Of a stretch of DNA of 64,000 nucleotides, positions 13,386 to 23,475 are shown piece after piece. Both the position numbers and the translations under genes were made by a program. This stretch comes from Phylloscopus collybita (taxonomy: Eukaryota; Chordata; Aves; Passeriformes; Phylloscopidae): contig JAJNNQ010000011.1 in NCBI GenBank assembly GCA_027886175.1, positions 1 to 64,000 on the forward strand. Reading direction: 5' to 3'. The notes beneath the pieces were generated by a model. That model was not told where the DNA came from, did not search any database, and saw only the letters and a program-made list of their open reading frames with translations. Positions within the stretch are counted from its first letter, which is position 1; each line of letters opens with the position of its first letter.

Positions 13386-16300
13386 GGGAGAGGAGAGCTT
13401 CTGGTCTAAGTTCAAAACACACTGGGAAAAATAAATCTATGGAATAGTTCATTTCCTCTCCCACATTGTCTTCTGTGTGATCGCCTGTGACTGCAACTGC
13501 TCTGGCGGGATTTTCAACCTGTGGGGCTATAATGACCTGCCAGATTCTAAGCACGACAGAAAATAAGGAGAGAGCTCTCTGGATCAGGCAGTGGAGCCTC
13601 TCAGTAGTGTCCCAAAGGGCCAGCAGTGCCCAGCATCTCTGGCTGGAATTTGAGGGGTCCCAGCACAGCCTCTCTGTAGTGTTCCCCTGGAGCTGACACT
13701 TCAGCATCCCTGACCAGGGTTTGTGGGTCCCAACGCAAGCCCCCAACACACCCTGCTGCTTCTTCAAGTCCTGTTTAACCAGGATGATTTCTTGGCGGTA
13801 GGAGCACCCAAAGGCAGCAGAACTGGCCTTAACCACTTTTTTGGGATCTCTCCTCTTTCTTCCTCACCAAATTCCCACTGTCAAAACCCAGCCTTAGGCT
13901 CAGTTCCCCATCCCCTCAATCTTTCCCAGGAACAGGGCTTGGATTTCCCAATCCAACAGGGCAGAGATGCTGTTGTCCTTATTGTATATCTTAATTGCAG
14001 TAATTGCTTAAGAAATAATTGAAAGACATTAAAGGAATAAAGGAATTAAAGGAATTAAATAAGAACTGCCAACTCCAAGGGCAATCCAAGGGATGCTCAA
14101 ACCCCTTATCAATGATTTGCTTATTATTTGCTTATTTAACCAACTCAAACAAAGTGAATAACACCACATTGATAGAGTAGGATTCTTTTTAATTGAGCTA
14201 TAGATAAATACTGCAGACTGTAGAAACCTTTCTAAACTCAGGAACTCTTTTAAGAGGTATACAGGGCACAGCTGCAGTCTTGGGATTCAGGGAAAAAAAC
14301 CCCAAAGTTCTCAGTCTTTAGCATCTTCCACTATGTTGTCACTGATAACAAACATGGCCTCAGCCTCAGGAAGACACAGAGAGCCAGAGATTTTGCACAT
14401 CCTGGTCTCACCTCAGCCTTCCAGCAGGTACAGTCTGCAAGGAGAGAGAAGAAAATGGGTCAGAATGGACAGCCTCCTTCCAGAAAATCATCATCATTCA
14501 TAAAACACTGAGTAGAGCTGTAAGACTTTCCCCAAAGGTTCATTTCCCTCTGGACTGAGCGCTCTAAGTTGAAGCACAAGCTGGACCTGCCACAGACTAT
14601 GGAAAGCCCAGAAGTAAAAGCTTCTCGGCCAATTCCATAAAGCATTCCAAAATCAGGCTCCTGGGATGCGACCATCTCTTCTCTCACCTTCAAACATCCA
14701 GAATGAGGTCTATTGCTGTTGAGCAGCCTTCAAAAACTTGTCAGAGCAGAAACTGCCTCGCAAATTACACCGGAGTAATGTAAGCTCCTCTGGCAGGTAT
14801 GTCAGTAACAAAATGTTTGAGTTACCTAAACAGAAAAAAGTAACCAGAGAAACATACTTGGTTACACACAGAATTTGACAACACACAGAGCATGTGTAGA
14901 CATGAGAAAGGGCTCAGCTCTGATCTCACACCACCAATTCTTGTCATTTGATCCTTTCCTTGCTACTTTCATCCTCTGAAAGCTCACCTGACTTTTAACA
15001 TTCACTGTCCACACAGTAACTCTTTCCAGCCTTGGTAGGTGTCAGAGCCACACACTCAGCTTTTGCTGGACAATCTTCAGCTTCCACAGTCAACTTCCTT
15101 ACGCTATTTGCTCCCAACTCTCCCTACCTCCCTACCTGCAGTCACGAGATTTTAGTAGAGCAAAACATCAACTGGATTTGTCATGATTAGTTTATGATTG
15201 CTATTTAGAGACAAACAGCAAAAACATTAAGTCCGTTTGCACAAAGGGCAGAAGAAATGTGACTAAAAGTTAAGTCAAGATCTGGAGAAGTGAATCAGAT
15301 CTAACTAGAAACAACATATCAAATTACTGAGACATAAATAAGAACCTAATGCTTTGCTTGATAAGCAGAAAACACTAATTGCCATGAAAATTGAAGGAAA
15401 AGTTACTGAAAATCTTGCATAACACAAGATACCAATTACACGAAGCAGTCCAGTACATGTTAAAATGCACTGAATTGCTCTGGGTGAAAGAAGCTGTTCC
15501 TGCAGAAACTACTGAAGCATATTAAAGTTTCACAGATGTGATTTAAACAAAGAATGATATAAGGTTAAATCTCACTCTTTGCAGCACCTCTTGCAAGACA
15601 GCTCGACTTTGAAGAGTTAGCGGCTCCTCATGAACAAGAGCTTGCTTTTCCAGGGTTCCTAGAACATAGCTGAGATGCCACAGTTTAGATCATGCACTTC
15701 CCACTCTGAAGCCAAAAATCCAAATACAACACTCTTTCAGAACCCTGAGAGACAGCCATGGATTCTGGGGCTACAGGATACAGTGAAAAATTGCACCAAG
15801 ACACCAAGAACAGTGCAGCCCTGGCTGGGAGAAGCAGCATTACTTTCCAAGAAAATGCCGTTCTGCAGCCAGTTAGTGCTTTAGAAAATTTTACTGCCAT
15901 GGAAGGAAAAAAAAAAAAAAAAGGTGTTATAGCTGTGGAATGAAGAAAAAAAAAAAAATCCCAAAACCACTGACGAGAGTACGAGGGTGAACATCCACAG
16001 CAATACAGCAAAATAAATGGGAAATTCAGAAAAAAACAGAGACATTAAAACCAGTCCAGATGAACAACCACTGTCTATTAGAAGAATAATTTCACATTGT
16101 TCTAACTCTAGCATGGAGCCTTAACTCAGGATACAGTTCTTGAACAATATTTGAAGACCACTTTTAAGTGCCGGACACCAACTAAGCCCAAGCACACTTT
16201 CATTTTCTAGACAGATTTTAAGACAGCTGAGTGAGGCTCAAGCATGTATTCACTTGTCAGATTTGCTTTTGCCCACCTCAGCAAGGACAGAGCAGACGTG

Positions 16301-17057
16301 GCCAGTACAGGTCAGAGCCACCCCAAGTTCTTCCTGAGCTCCTCTGGCCACACTTCCTGCTGATAATGCTGACCCCTGACAGGCTCTAGCCAGGCCTGTT
16401 TGGTGCTTGGTTTGTGTACTCTTCTGACCAAACAGGAAGGAACCCTCCTGTGCCCTGCACCTGGTGACATTTTCTTGGCTGGAATGTGATTTCTCATACA
16501 AAAGGCAGACCCAGCTGTTTTGTTTGGTTGGTTTTTTCCTAGGATTTGCCTTACACGGGCAATGTTCCTCACAACTGAGCACTACAACAGCAATACAGAA
16601 AACCACTCTGGGACAGAGCAGCAGAAAAAGCTACTTCCAGACTTGCCAGAGATATAACAGGAGCACTCTCAGAGCAATACCTGGTGAGTGAAGTGGAGCT
16701 AGCTGGCTGACCCATAAACATTCTGCATTTATTTTTCAACAGAGTCAATACCCAAACAGAACAAATCTCTCTTGTAGTTGAGATGCCTTGAGGTGCACCT
16801 GGAGATGCTGCCAAGTGTCCTTGAGCAGCCAGAGCAGAACAGGGTCTCTACCATGCTGCAAGTAAGGAATAACATCTATTCAGAAGAAAATTAAAGGAAG
16901 CACCTCTACCCACCCCTTAAAAAAAAATTAAAAAACCCCCATGCATTAGAATTTTTTAAGCATTCATTCTTGCTTTACACAGTGTAAATTACAAGCACTC
17001 ATCTTTCAGCCTGATTTTGCAACAGCTCCTCAGGCTGACGGACCTCAGCAAGACCAT
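13386..17057. other. Unique DNA, no gene recognised
   Basis: This is mixed-composition sequence without long convincing open frames. The frames at 13366-13836 minus, 14460-14693 minus, 15685-16011 minus and 16250-16606 minus are short and of ordinary composition, with no motif I know. Poly-A runs lie at about 15907-15922 and 15945-15957. Decayed mobile elements too old to recognise by eye are likely. Confidence 0.4.
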
Positions 17058-17352
17058 CAGAATCACTAAATTGAGGAGGAGACCTTAAAGCTCATCCAGT
17101 TCTACTCCCCTGCCCTGGGCAGGGAAACCTTCCACTGTCCCAGGCTGCTCCAAGCCTCATCTGACCTGGCCACGGGACACTGCTGGAGATCCAGGGGCAG
17201 CCAGAGCTTCTCTGGACTCCCTGTGCTAAGGCCCCAGCACGCTCACAGGGAAAAATTTCCTCCTAATATTTAATCAAAACCTGCCTCCTTTCATCCTAAG
17301 GCTGTTCCCCATGTCCACTGCCACCTGTCCTTATAAGAAATCCTTCTCCCTT
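17058..17352 (-). mobile_element. CR1 LINE 3'-end fragment
   Basis: The plus strand shows the reverse complement of the avian CR1 tail: CAGAATCACTAA, a GAGACCTTAAAGCTCATCCA block, a CCCTGGGCAGGG block, a CCCAGGCTGCTCCAAGCC block, AAATTTCCTCCTAATATT and a final TTATAAGAAATCCTTCTCCC block. CR1 is the main avian non-LTR retrotransposon and is usually 5'-truncated, as here; no coding part remains. The wording matches songbird-type CR1 tails as I remember them. It stands just before the isolated B copy at 17484. Confidence 0.8.
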
Positions 17353-17483
17353 AGGCCATAAGCCGCTTGTACAGACCATCACAAATAAGCGTCCCAGGGG
17401 TTGTCAGGAGCATAAGAGCACTCCGGGCAGTTTCGCAGGCTTCTGCAGAGTGCCCTCCCTGGGAACCCCGCAGAAGGAAAACC

Positions 17484-17816
17484 TCTTTCAGAGCACATGC
17501 TTGCTCTTTGTGTTTGCTGTGTGCAAAAAAGCCCTCGTGCTTGCTTCTGTTTCCAGCAAGCCAAGACACTTGTGCAGCAAGAGTCCTGCCTTTTCCAGCA
17601 CAGGATCACTGTCGAGTCGAGCTGGAGTTGATTCTGCTTTCAGCATCTGAAACAGAAGCTCTGCCGGCTCTCTGCTGCTTTTGCATAGCAGAGCTGTCAA
17701 GGACGAGAGGCTGCCTTTTGCCGAGAGAGCCGTGCTTTGCCACAGAGAAGCCTGCAGTGAGTGCCGAGATTCTAAAGGGAGCTGGGTAAGAATGTGGAAG
17801 GCAAGACAAGCCTAGT
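17484..17816 (+). repeat. Isolated satellite B copy
   Basis: This is a single B-type unit far from any array. It carries CTCGTGCTTGCTTCTGTTTC, CCAGCAAGCCAA, TTTTCCAGCACAGGATCACT, GAAGCTCTGCCGGCTCTC, GCATAGCAGAGCTGTCAA, GAGGCTGCCTTTTGCCGAGA and a terminal GAATGTGGAAGGCAAGA block. The 5' part of the unit is poorly matched and the unit ends about 100 bp short. It is nearest to the partial copy at 12793-13058. It shows that B sequence has been dispersed as well as amplified in tandem. Confidence 0.8.
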
Positions 17817-19403
17817 GCAAATAGTTCTTTGCTGGGAGCATATTTTGGAAAGCAAGGAAGCAGGGCAGTTGCTCAAATCTTTAAATCAGTAATGTCAATT
17901 AAGGGAAAAGGACCCCTTTTTCTTGACAAAGCAGTTCCATACTTTTTTGGTTAAAAAGACTTGCACAGCCTCTCTTTCCAGTTCTAGACAAAACATGTTT
18001 ACATAGCTGGTGGTTTCACTGTGTGGGGAGAGTCAAGGCAGCCCCACACAGCTCTGCTTTGGGGCTGCAGGAAGCAGCAGGAGCTGAAGCAGTCGGGTGC
18101 AGGATAAGGTAGAACGTGAGGCGTGCCCTGAAGAGTAAACACTTTTCACTACCTGCGAATCATTTGTAGCCAAGGGAAGCAGAGAAATCATTTCAGCAAT
18201 TTCAACAGGTTTGAGATGAGGTCACCTTTTGTAAATCAACCCTTTTAACTCCAAATAGGCAAGGAACAGGGAAATACAGTTACTAGTGATTTGCCCTACA
18301 ACCTGTATGATGTCTCTGCTCTTATTGTTTCAGCTAAGAGGACAGATAATGCTCCAAGAAAATGAAAGTTTCTGTAAATCCTACATTTATCTTCTCCATG
18401 TAGGTAAGTATTAACAAGAAAAGTTATCTGTAAAAGAATCTGCATTGTGCCTCTCTTTGCATGCAAAAAAGCTGGCTAAATCTGCACTAGATGCAATGGC
18501 ACCCTTCCATTGCCTACAGCTTCAAGATTTGTTTATATTCTATGGAATAACCATTCAGATGCTGTTCATTTTTAATGCTGTTGGATTACTTGTCATGTGC
18601 AATCATAGTAATAAAATAAGGATATATGAAAAAACAAATGTCCATGCTAACCATAAACCCAGACTATATCTGCAGTATTTAGGTGAGAGTTTATTTCCAT
18701 TTATTTGCTCCTGACACACCTGGATGCCTTTCACAATGAACATCACAACACTGCAGTTCATGATGCCAGACTGGCCTCCAGGCTTGGCCCTTTATTTATG
18801 ATAGGAATGAAATATGCTGAAACACATCTGGCTTGTTTGTTAATAGAAGAGCCCCTAAATGAGGTGTCTGTTACCAGCACAAAATGGAGGGAGAAGAAAA
18901 GAAAAAGGTACAGGAAAGGATGTATGAACAGAGGACATGAAGGTGGCTCCAGGCTGTACCTGGTGTAGCTAATGGCTAGTTCAAGGGAAGGTGCTGGGAA
19001 ATTGATCTCAAAAGAAGTCTGTCTGTGTGATATGGAGCAGAGGCTCAGCAGGACCATTACGGGAATGAAAGACCAAGCTTTTCTAGCCAACAACGCAGGC
19101 CTAAGGGAATGTGAAAGGGGCTGTCAGCATCTAAGTCAGTCTGATGAGCATTTGCCTTCCAGAACAAGGCTTAGAAAGCCAGTCAGAGAGGGAGCCTGAT
19201 GACATTGGTCTCAAGTGGAAAACACATGGCAACGCTGCACAAAAGAAAAGTGACATCTCCTCTCACCATGGGATAATAAAGACAGTCTTTGCCATAGACC
19301 TGCAACTTTAGAGAAAGTTGTCAGCACTTGGAGGACTGAAGCAGCACAGGTTAGTGCAGGCATTGGAACTTCTCTCAATTGATTCCCACTAACATGAATA
19401 AAC
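17817..19403. other. Unique DNA, no gene recognised
   Basis: The stretch is AT-leaning with short open frames only (for example 18445-18714 plus and 18758-19093 minus). None has a recognisable domain or a convincing splice pattern. No tandem structure is visible. Confidence 0.4.
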
Positions 19404-19660
19404 AGGAGAGGAGATGATTATTAACTCCTTAAATGCCTTTATTAAAAAGAGGAAAGCTCAAAGGTCGAGCTACGCCTCCGCTGCTGCTCCCCCTCTCTCA
19501 ATCACTGCCGAGGAGGAGGCCTGATTCGATTCTGCTGCTCATGCAGCAGAGCCGGGAATTCATCCTCACAGAAATTCCCAGGAACTCATTAGGCGCATTT
19601 GAGTCCAGGGATGTCTTTCTTTCTGAGTGCCTTTGAAGTTATGGTGAACAGGTGAAAAGC
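19404..19660 (-). mobile_element. LTR fragment related to the 39044-39696 LTR
   Basis: Read on the minus strand, this piece follows the 3' part of the LTR at 39044-39696 in order: a CATAAC block, an AAAGG-ACT block, a GTGAGGA block, a CCCGGCTCTGC block with CAGCAGCAG, a CTCCTCCTC block, a GGAGCAGC-GCGG block, then AATAAAGGC and AGGAGTTAAT. AATAAA would be the polyadenylation signal before the R/U5 end. The outer part of the LTR is not clear, so it is a partial or diverged copy in the opposite orientation. Confidence 0.6.
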
Positions 19661-20089
19661 CTCCACACATAGCCTGATGTCTTGCCAGCTGGGTGGCGTC
19701 CTTTGTGGGTCTGGATTATGTGCTGACTCGTTGTTGCTAGGGGTTTTTGGTGTTAATTGTACTAAACATTCTGGCAAGGCTTCATGAGGGTCTCTGCGAT
19801 TTCCATAATAGGCATTAATTTCAGCTTGAGGAGCAGACAGGGAGCCGGCAGGAAGTAGGAAGCAGGAAGTGCAGAGTGCAGGCAGGGAGCAGCAGAAACT
19901 CAACAAGAGATAAGGGCATACAAAACTGGGACTTGAGTAACAAACTGGGTACAAACCATTCAAGATAACAATATGTCTAAGCATCAACAGAACATCCAAT
20001 GTATTATTAGGAGTCTTTAACACTCTTAAAGTGACCATCTACAGAGCATTCAACATACAACTAAGAGTCATGGAGTTCCACCCACATCA
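19661..20089. other. Possible ERV-derived stretch, unrecognised
   Basis: This lies between two LTR-like pieces. The minus strand holds an open frame of about 149 codons (19589-20038) without a motif I recognise. Position suggests decayed internal retroviral sequence, but nothing in the translation proves it. Confidence 0.25.
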
Positions 20090-20276
20090 CACTTAACTGC
20101 ACTTAACTGTTGTTTTCAAAGATGACACAAAATAGCTTTGATCTTGTTGTGTAGCCGTGGTCAGGCTCTTGTCCTGCCCAAGGTGTACCTTCTAAATGCC
20201 CTTCAATAAACACCTACTTTATTCTCTAGCTCTGTCCAGTCTCTGTTTCAGGTCAGCCTTTCCAAGGCATCAGTTT
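20090..20276 (+). mobile_element. Possible LTR 3' region (R/U5) with AATAAA
   Basis: The stretch has the look of an avian LTR end: a CAGGCTCTTGTCCTGCCC block, AATAAACACC at 20205, a TTATTCTCTAGCTCTGTCCA block and a terminal block ending CCAAGGCATCA. The composition resembles the 3' ends of songbird ERVL-type LTRs as I remember them. I cannot define the 5' boundary or a target duplication, so the assignment is tentative. Confidence 0.42.
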
Positions 20277-22044
20277 ATTTTGCTGAAAATGAATTGGTGG
20301 GGAACTCTTCCTTCTCCAACTTTCTTTGGCAAGCCAGAAACTCTATAAAAAGGCAACTTTTGCTAGACCTTTCTTAATTCTTTTCTAGAGTTCCCTTGTA
20401 CAGGTAAAGTAATGTACCCAGGGCATGGAGCATCTGCTCTATACAAAATCTAATTTTGCAGCATTCTCCGTAGTGCTGTGGTTTCCCTATGAAACATCTA
20501 TCTCTGTGGGGGTGGGAAGTGTTGCCAGAACAGGCTTCCATATTCTTATTGCCTTCTTTGGAAAAAAAGGCATTACTTTTTGGTAATTTCTTATGTGACC
20601 GATTAAAGCAAATTGTTGCTATTCAGTGTAATATTGCACAAAGGGTCTATTACCCGTGCGAGTGAGAAAGCTGTACTGGGCAATTTAAAATAGGCTGGAT
20701 GAGAAATTAATACTTATTTTCAACTCGGTCCCTCTGTTAGACCTTAACTGTCATTATTATTCATATTTCAATTGCAGAGGCTTTTTTTTTTTTTTTTTTT
20801 TTTTTTTTTTCCAGCCAGTGTGCTGAGTGCACCTTAGTGGCCTCCATGACCTTACCCAAGTAGCCTTGCCAGCCAGGTTTTGTGGGATGGAATTTGGTCC
20901 CATCTCTGGCAAGAGTGGTTGTACTGCTGGGAAATGGGTCTTCAGGAGCCTTCTGTCCTCCCAGTAAGTTCAATGGCTGAAGTTTGGAAGACTACTTTTC
21001 TGTTTGAGCTTTGAGGAGGGCCTGTAGTGCATCAAGGGGGTTGGAAAGGCAGATAAACCCCTGTGCTCTCTCGTTTGGGCTGGGCATTGATATAAATGTG
21101 CTGCCCAATTATCCAATAATAAAAGCCAAAAAAAATTTAAATGTAGCAGCAATTTTAATTAAGCATCTTGATTATACAAAATTGAATAAAATCAAACAAT
21201 GAATAATAGCAAATAATAAATTGGTTTGGTTAATAATGCATAAGCAAAAACATAAACCATGGGGTACGGAGCAGGACCTTGGAATCCCGCATCATGTACA
21301 AATGAGATAACCTTGCATTGGTCCCTTTAATGTGTAAGCTAATGTGTGCCACCAGACACCTCATCCTATTTTCGATTCGTAAGATTTGCATCACTTGTTT
21401 GCATCACCACCTTTACTACGCATGCTTCATCATCTCTTTTAGGGGGTCGTGCCACTTTTTGGGGGTCTTCTGAGGAAGGCTCATCCTCTTCATCACGTGT
21501 CCTTTGAAGAACTTTTCTTGTTGCTCATGCGTATTTAGCTGCCTCTTTAGTTACACATGCATATTAAGCTTGTATTATATAAGCAAATAGCAACTTTGAA
21601 CATTTTGGCAATAAATCTCATCTAATTAACAATTTTCTTGGAGTTTCCCCAACTTTCCCATTTCACAGACAAATTTAGCTAGTCTTATCTAAGTTTCTTC
21701 CTGTATCTCATGAACATCTGCAGGAGAAGGGGGAACCCCCTCCCTCTCCTCTTCGGCACTACTGGTTACTACTTGGTACTACTTTGTTATTTTAAAGTAT
21801 TGATTACTGTTTCAATTTTATCAGCACGAATCATACCTAGTTACCACAGCATGAACCAGCAGCAGCCTCACCTGCTGTGGATGGCATGAGTCTCCACTCA
21901 CACGAGAGACCATGTTCTGCACAGCATCATTTCTTTCCTTTCCCTCTCAGCCTGATCTGAACGTAAGGAGAGGTTGGTTTGGGAGTTTCAGTACCCACCT
22001 TGGGCATTTCGAGCCTGGGCTGTGGAGACACCGGTGAGCGGCAT
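20277..22044. other. AT-rich unique DNA with a 29-base poly-T run
   Basis: Mostly AT-rich sequence. A run of 29 T occupies 20782-20810; read on the minus strand it is a poly-A tail following about 200 bases of ordinary sequence, which would suit a retroposed transcript, but no AATAAA or parent gene is recognisable. The minus strand of about 21290-21560 (GAAGACCCCC, several GCATGCG-type motifs) has a faint LTR-like look. No supported gene. Confidence 0.35.
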
Positions 22045-22320
22045 GCAATGCTGTGAGGGGGTCCCAGCGCTGTGAAGGGGGCAGTGATGTGAGGCGCAGC
22101 TGAGAGGGGGTCCCAGTGCAGTGGGAGGCTGGGGGGCCCAGCATGGTGACGGTCTGCGAGGGGAAGCTGTGAGGAGGTCCTGGGACTGTGAGGGGGAGTA
22201 GCTATGAGGGAAGGTCCCCGCGCTGTGAGGGGCAGTTGTGAAGGAGTCCCAGGGCTCTGAGGGGCTGTGGGAGAGCAGCGGCGCTGTGATGGGGGCGGCG
22301 ATTTGAGGGACAGAGGCCTC
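22045..22320 (+). repeat. Degenerate GC-rich tandem repeat
   Basis: Short blocks of the type CTGTGAGGGG-GTCCCAG recur about ten times in 275 bp, with irregular spacing (for example near 22050, 22069, 22100, 22186, 22221 and 22253). The period is not fixed. It abuts the CpG island. The long minus-strand frames across this stretch (21927-22688, 21988-22665) are repeat by-products. Confidence 0.6.
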
Positions 22321-22770
22321 TCCGTGGCCGTCCCGCTCCACAGCGCTGGGGCCGGGGCGAGTGCGCGCTCGGCATTGATTGGCCGCCGCCCCCATTCCCC
22401 CCGCCCGCCGCGGGCGCCGCTCCAAGTTTGTGTCTGGGCGGAGCCGCCGCCGCCCGCAGGCTGCTCCCGGCCCTGCGCACTCCTGCCGCCGCCGCCGCCG
22501 CCCCTCCGTGGGGTCTGGCCCGGCCGAGCGCCAGAGGGGTCGTGGTCCGGCCATGTTGGGGCGCGGGCGGCGGCGCTGAAGGGGGGTGGTGTCAGTCCCC
22601 GAGTCGGCGCCTTGCTGTCCCTGAACATCACCCGGCGCAGTTCGCGTAGCTCCTGCGGGAACCACAACGTGACGCGGGAGCAGTTCATTGCTCTCTACGG
22701 TCTGCAGCTGCTGGTGTACATACTGGAGCTGTCGGGGTGCACCAAGGTGGCCTTCGTCCTCATCTGCGTC
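22290..22770 (+). promoter_or_regulatory. CpG island, possibly a truncated gene promoter or first exon
   Basis: The sequence is very CpG-dense, with a CATTGATTGG (inverted CCAAT) element near 22373 and GCCGCC runs around 22486. On the plus strand an open frame continues through it. Its last ~60 residues before the minisatellite (about 22600-22778) look more protein-like than the surroundings: an N-glycosylation-type NVT, then a stretch with many hydrophobic residues (IALYGLQLLVYILEL and KVAFVLICVA). I do not recognise the protein. The frame runs straight into the AAAATCACCCC minisatellite, so if this was a gene it is cut off there. Confidence 0.45.
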
Positions 22771-22777
22771 GCTCGCA

Positions 22778-23165
22778 CAATCACCCCAAAAATCACACTA
22801 AAATCACCCCAAGAACCCTCAAAATCACCCCACAACCACTCCAAAGTCACCCCAAAAATTGGCTTTGGCACCCTCAAAAACCCTTAAAATCCCCAAAATT
22901 GTCCCAAAAATAACCCCAAATTCACCCCAAAATTGCATCAAAATCACCTGCAATCACCCCAAAATGAGCTTTGGCACCCGCAAAAACTGGCCCAAAAATC
23001 ACCCCAAAATCATCTTCGGCAGCCCCAAAAATGACCTCCAAATCACCAAAAAGTCAAACCAAAATCGGCTTTGGAACACCAAAACAAAACAAAACAAAAC
23101 AACAACAACAAAAAAAGAAACAAACAAAAAAACCCAACAAAACAAAAGAAAAAAAACCCCACCAC
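22778..23165 (+). repeat. A-run/C-run minisatellite (AAAATCACCCC type), left part
   Basis: Tandem short motifs of the form AAAATCACCCC, about 11 bp, alternate with landmark blocks such as GGCTTTGGCACCC. The complementary strand is G-run/T-run (GGGGTGATTTT). This alternation of A3-5 and C4 runs resembles the avian CNM/PO41 class of ~41-bp repeats from microchromosomes, as far as I remember them; the longer period here is not constant. The last 90 bases before the LTR decay into A-rich (AAAAC)n. Confidence 0.75.
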
Positions 23166-23475
23166 TGTTGGCAGATAGATTTCCCGGCCGGAAGAATTAT
23201 CGGGTGTTAGTTAGGGTCCCCGCCTCTCCGCAGTTCTTACCAAATCCAGTTGTACCTTGCAGACCCCCACCGGCGTGACGTGACCACGCTACATCCATAA
23301 AAGCTACCGCGCGCTCAAATAAATGCATTTCACCATCCACTATATTAGTGTTGTGTGTGATTGCCCGGCACGGTCTGTGTATTATAAAAGAGGTGATCGG
23401 CCGTGGCCCCATCGAACCAGGTTGCCAATACCGGGCCTTGCCGTGCGCCACTCGCGCCCGGATCCCGGTAATACA
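23166..23475 (+). mobile_element. Solo LTR, alpharetrovirus/ERVK-like
   Basis: About 310 bp of non-repetitive sequence interrupts the minisatellite. It begins TGTTGGCAG and ends GGTAATACA, so TGT...ACA termini. A CATAAAAGC box lies at about 23296 and AATAAA at 23319. The segment around AATAAA (AATAAATGCATTTCACCATC followed by CACTATATTAGTGTTG) is very like the R/U5 region of avian alpharetrovirus LTRs. CCACC-type sequence lies on both sides, which could be a target duplication but is also common in the host repeat. No internal retroviral sequence adjoins it, hence solo LTR. It is unrelated to the 307-bp LTRs at 42-50 kb. Confidence 0.6.

Noticed and set aside
21927..22688. 253-codon minus-strand frame with repeated Pro/Ser blocks
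   Set aside because: It spans a degenerate GC-rich tandem repeat and CpG island; overlapping long frames exist in several registers, which indicates composition rather than coding.
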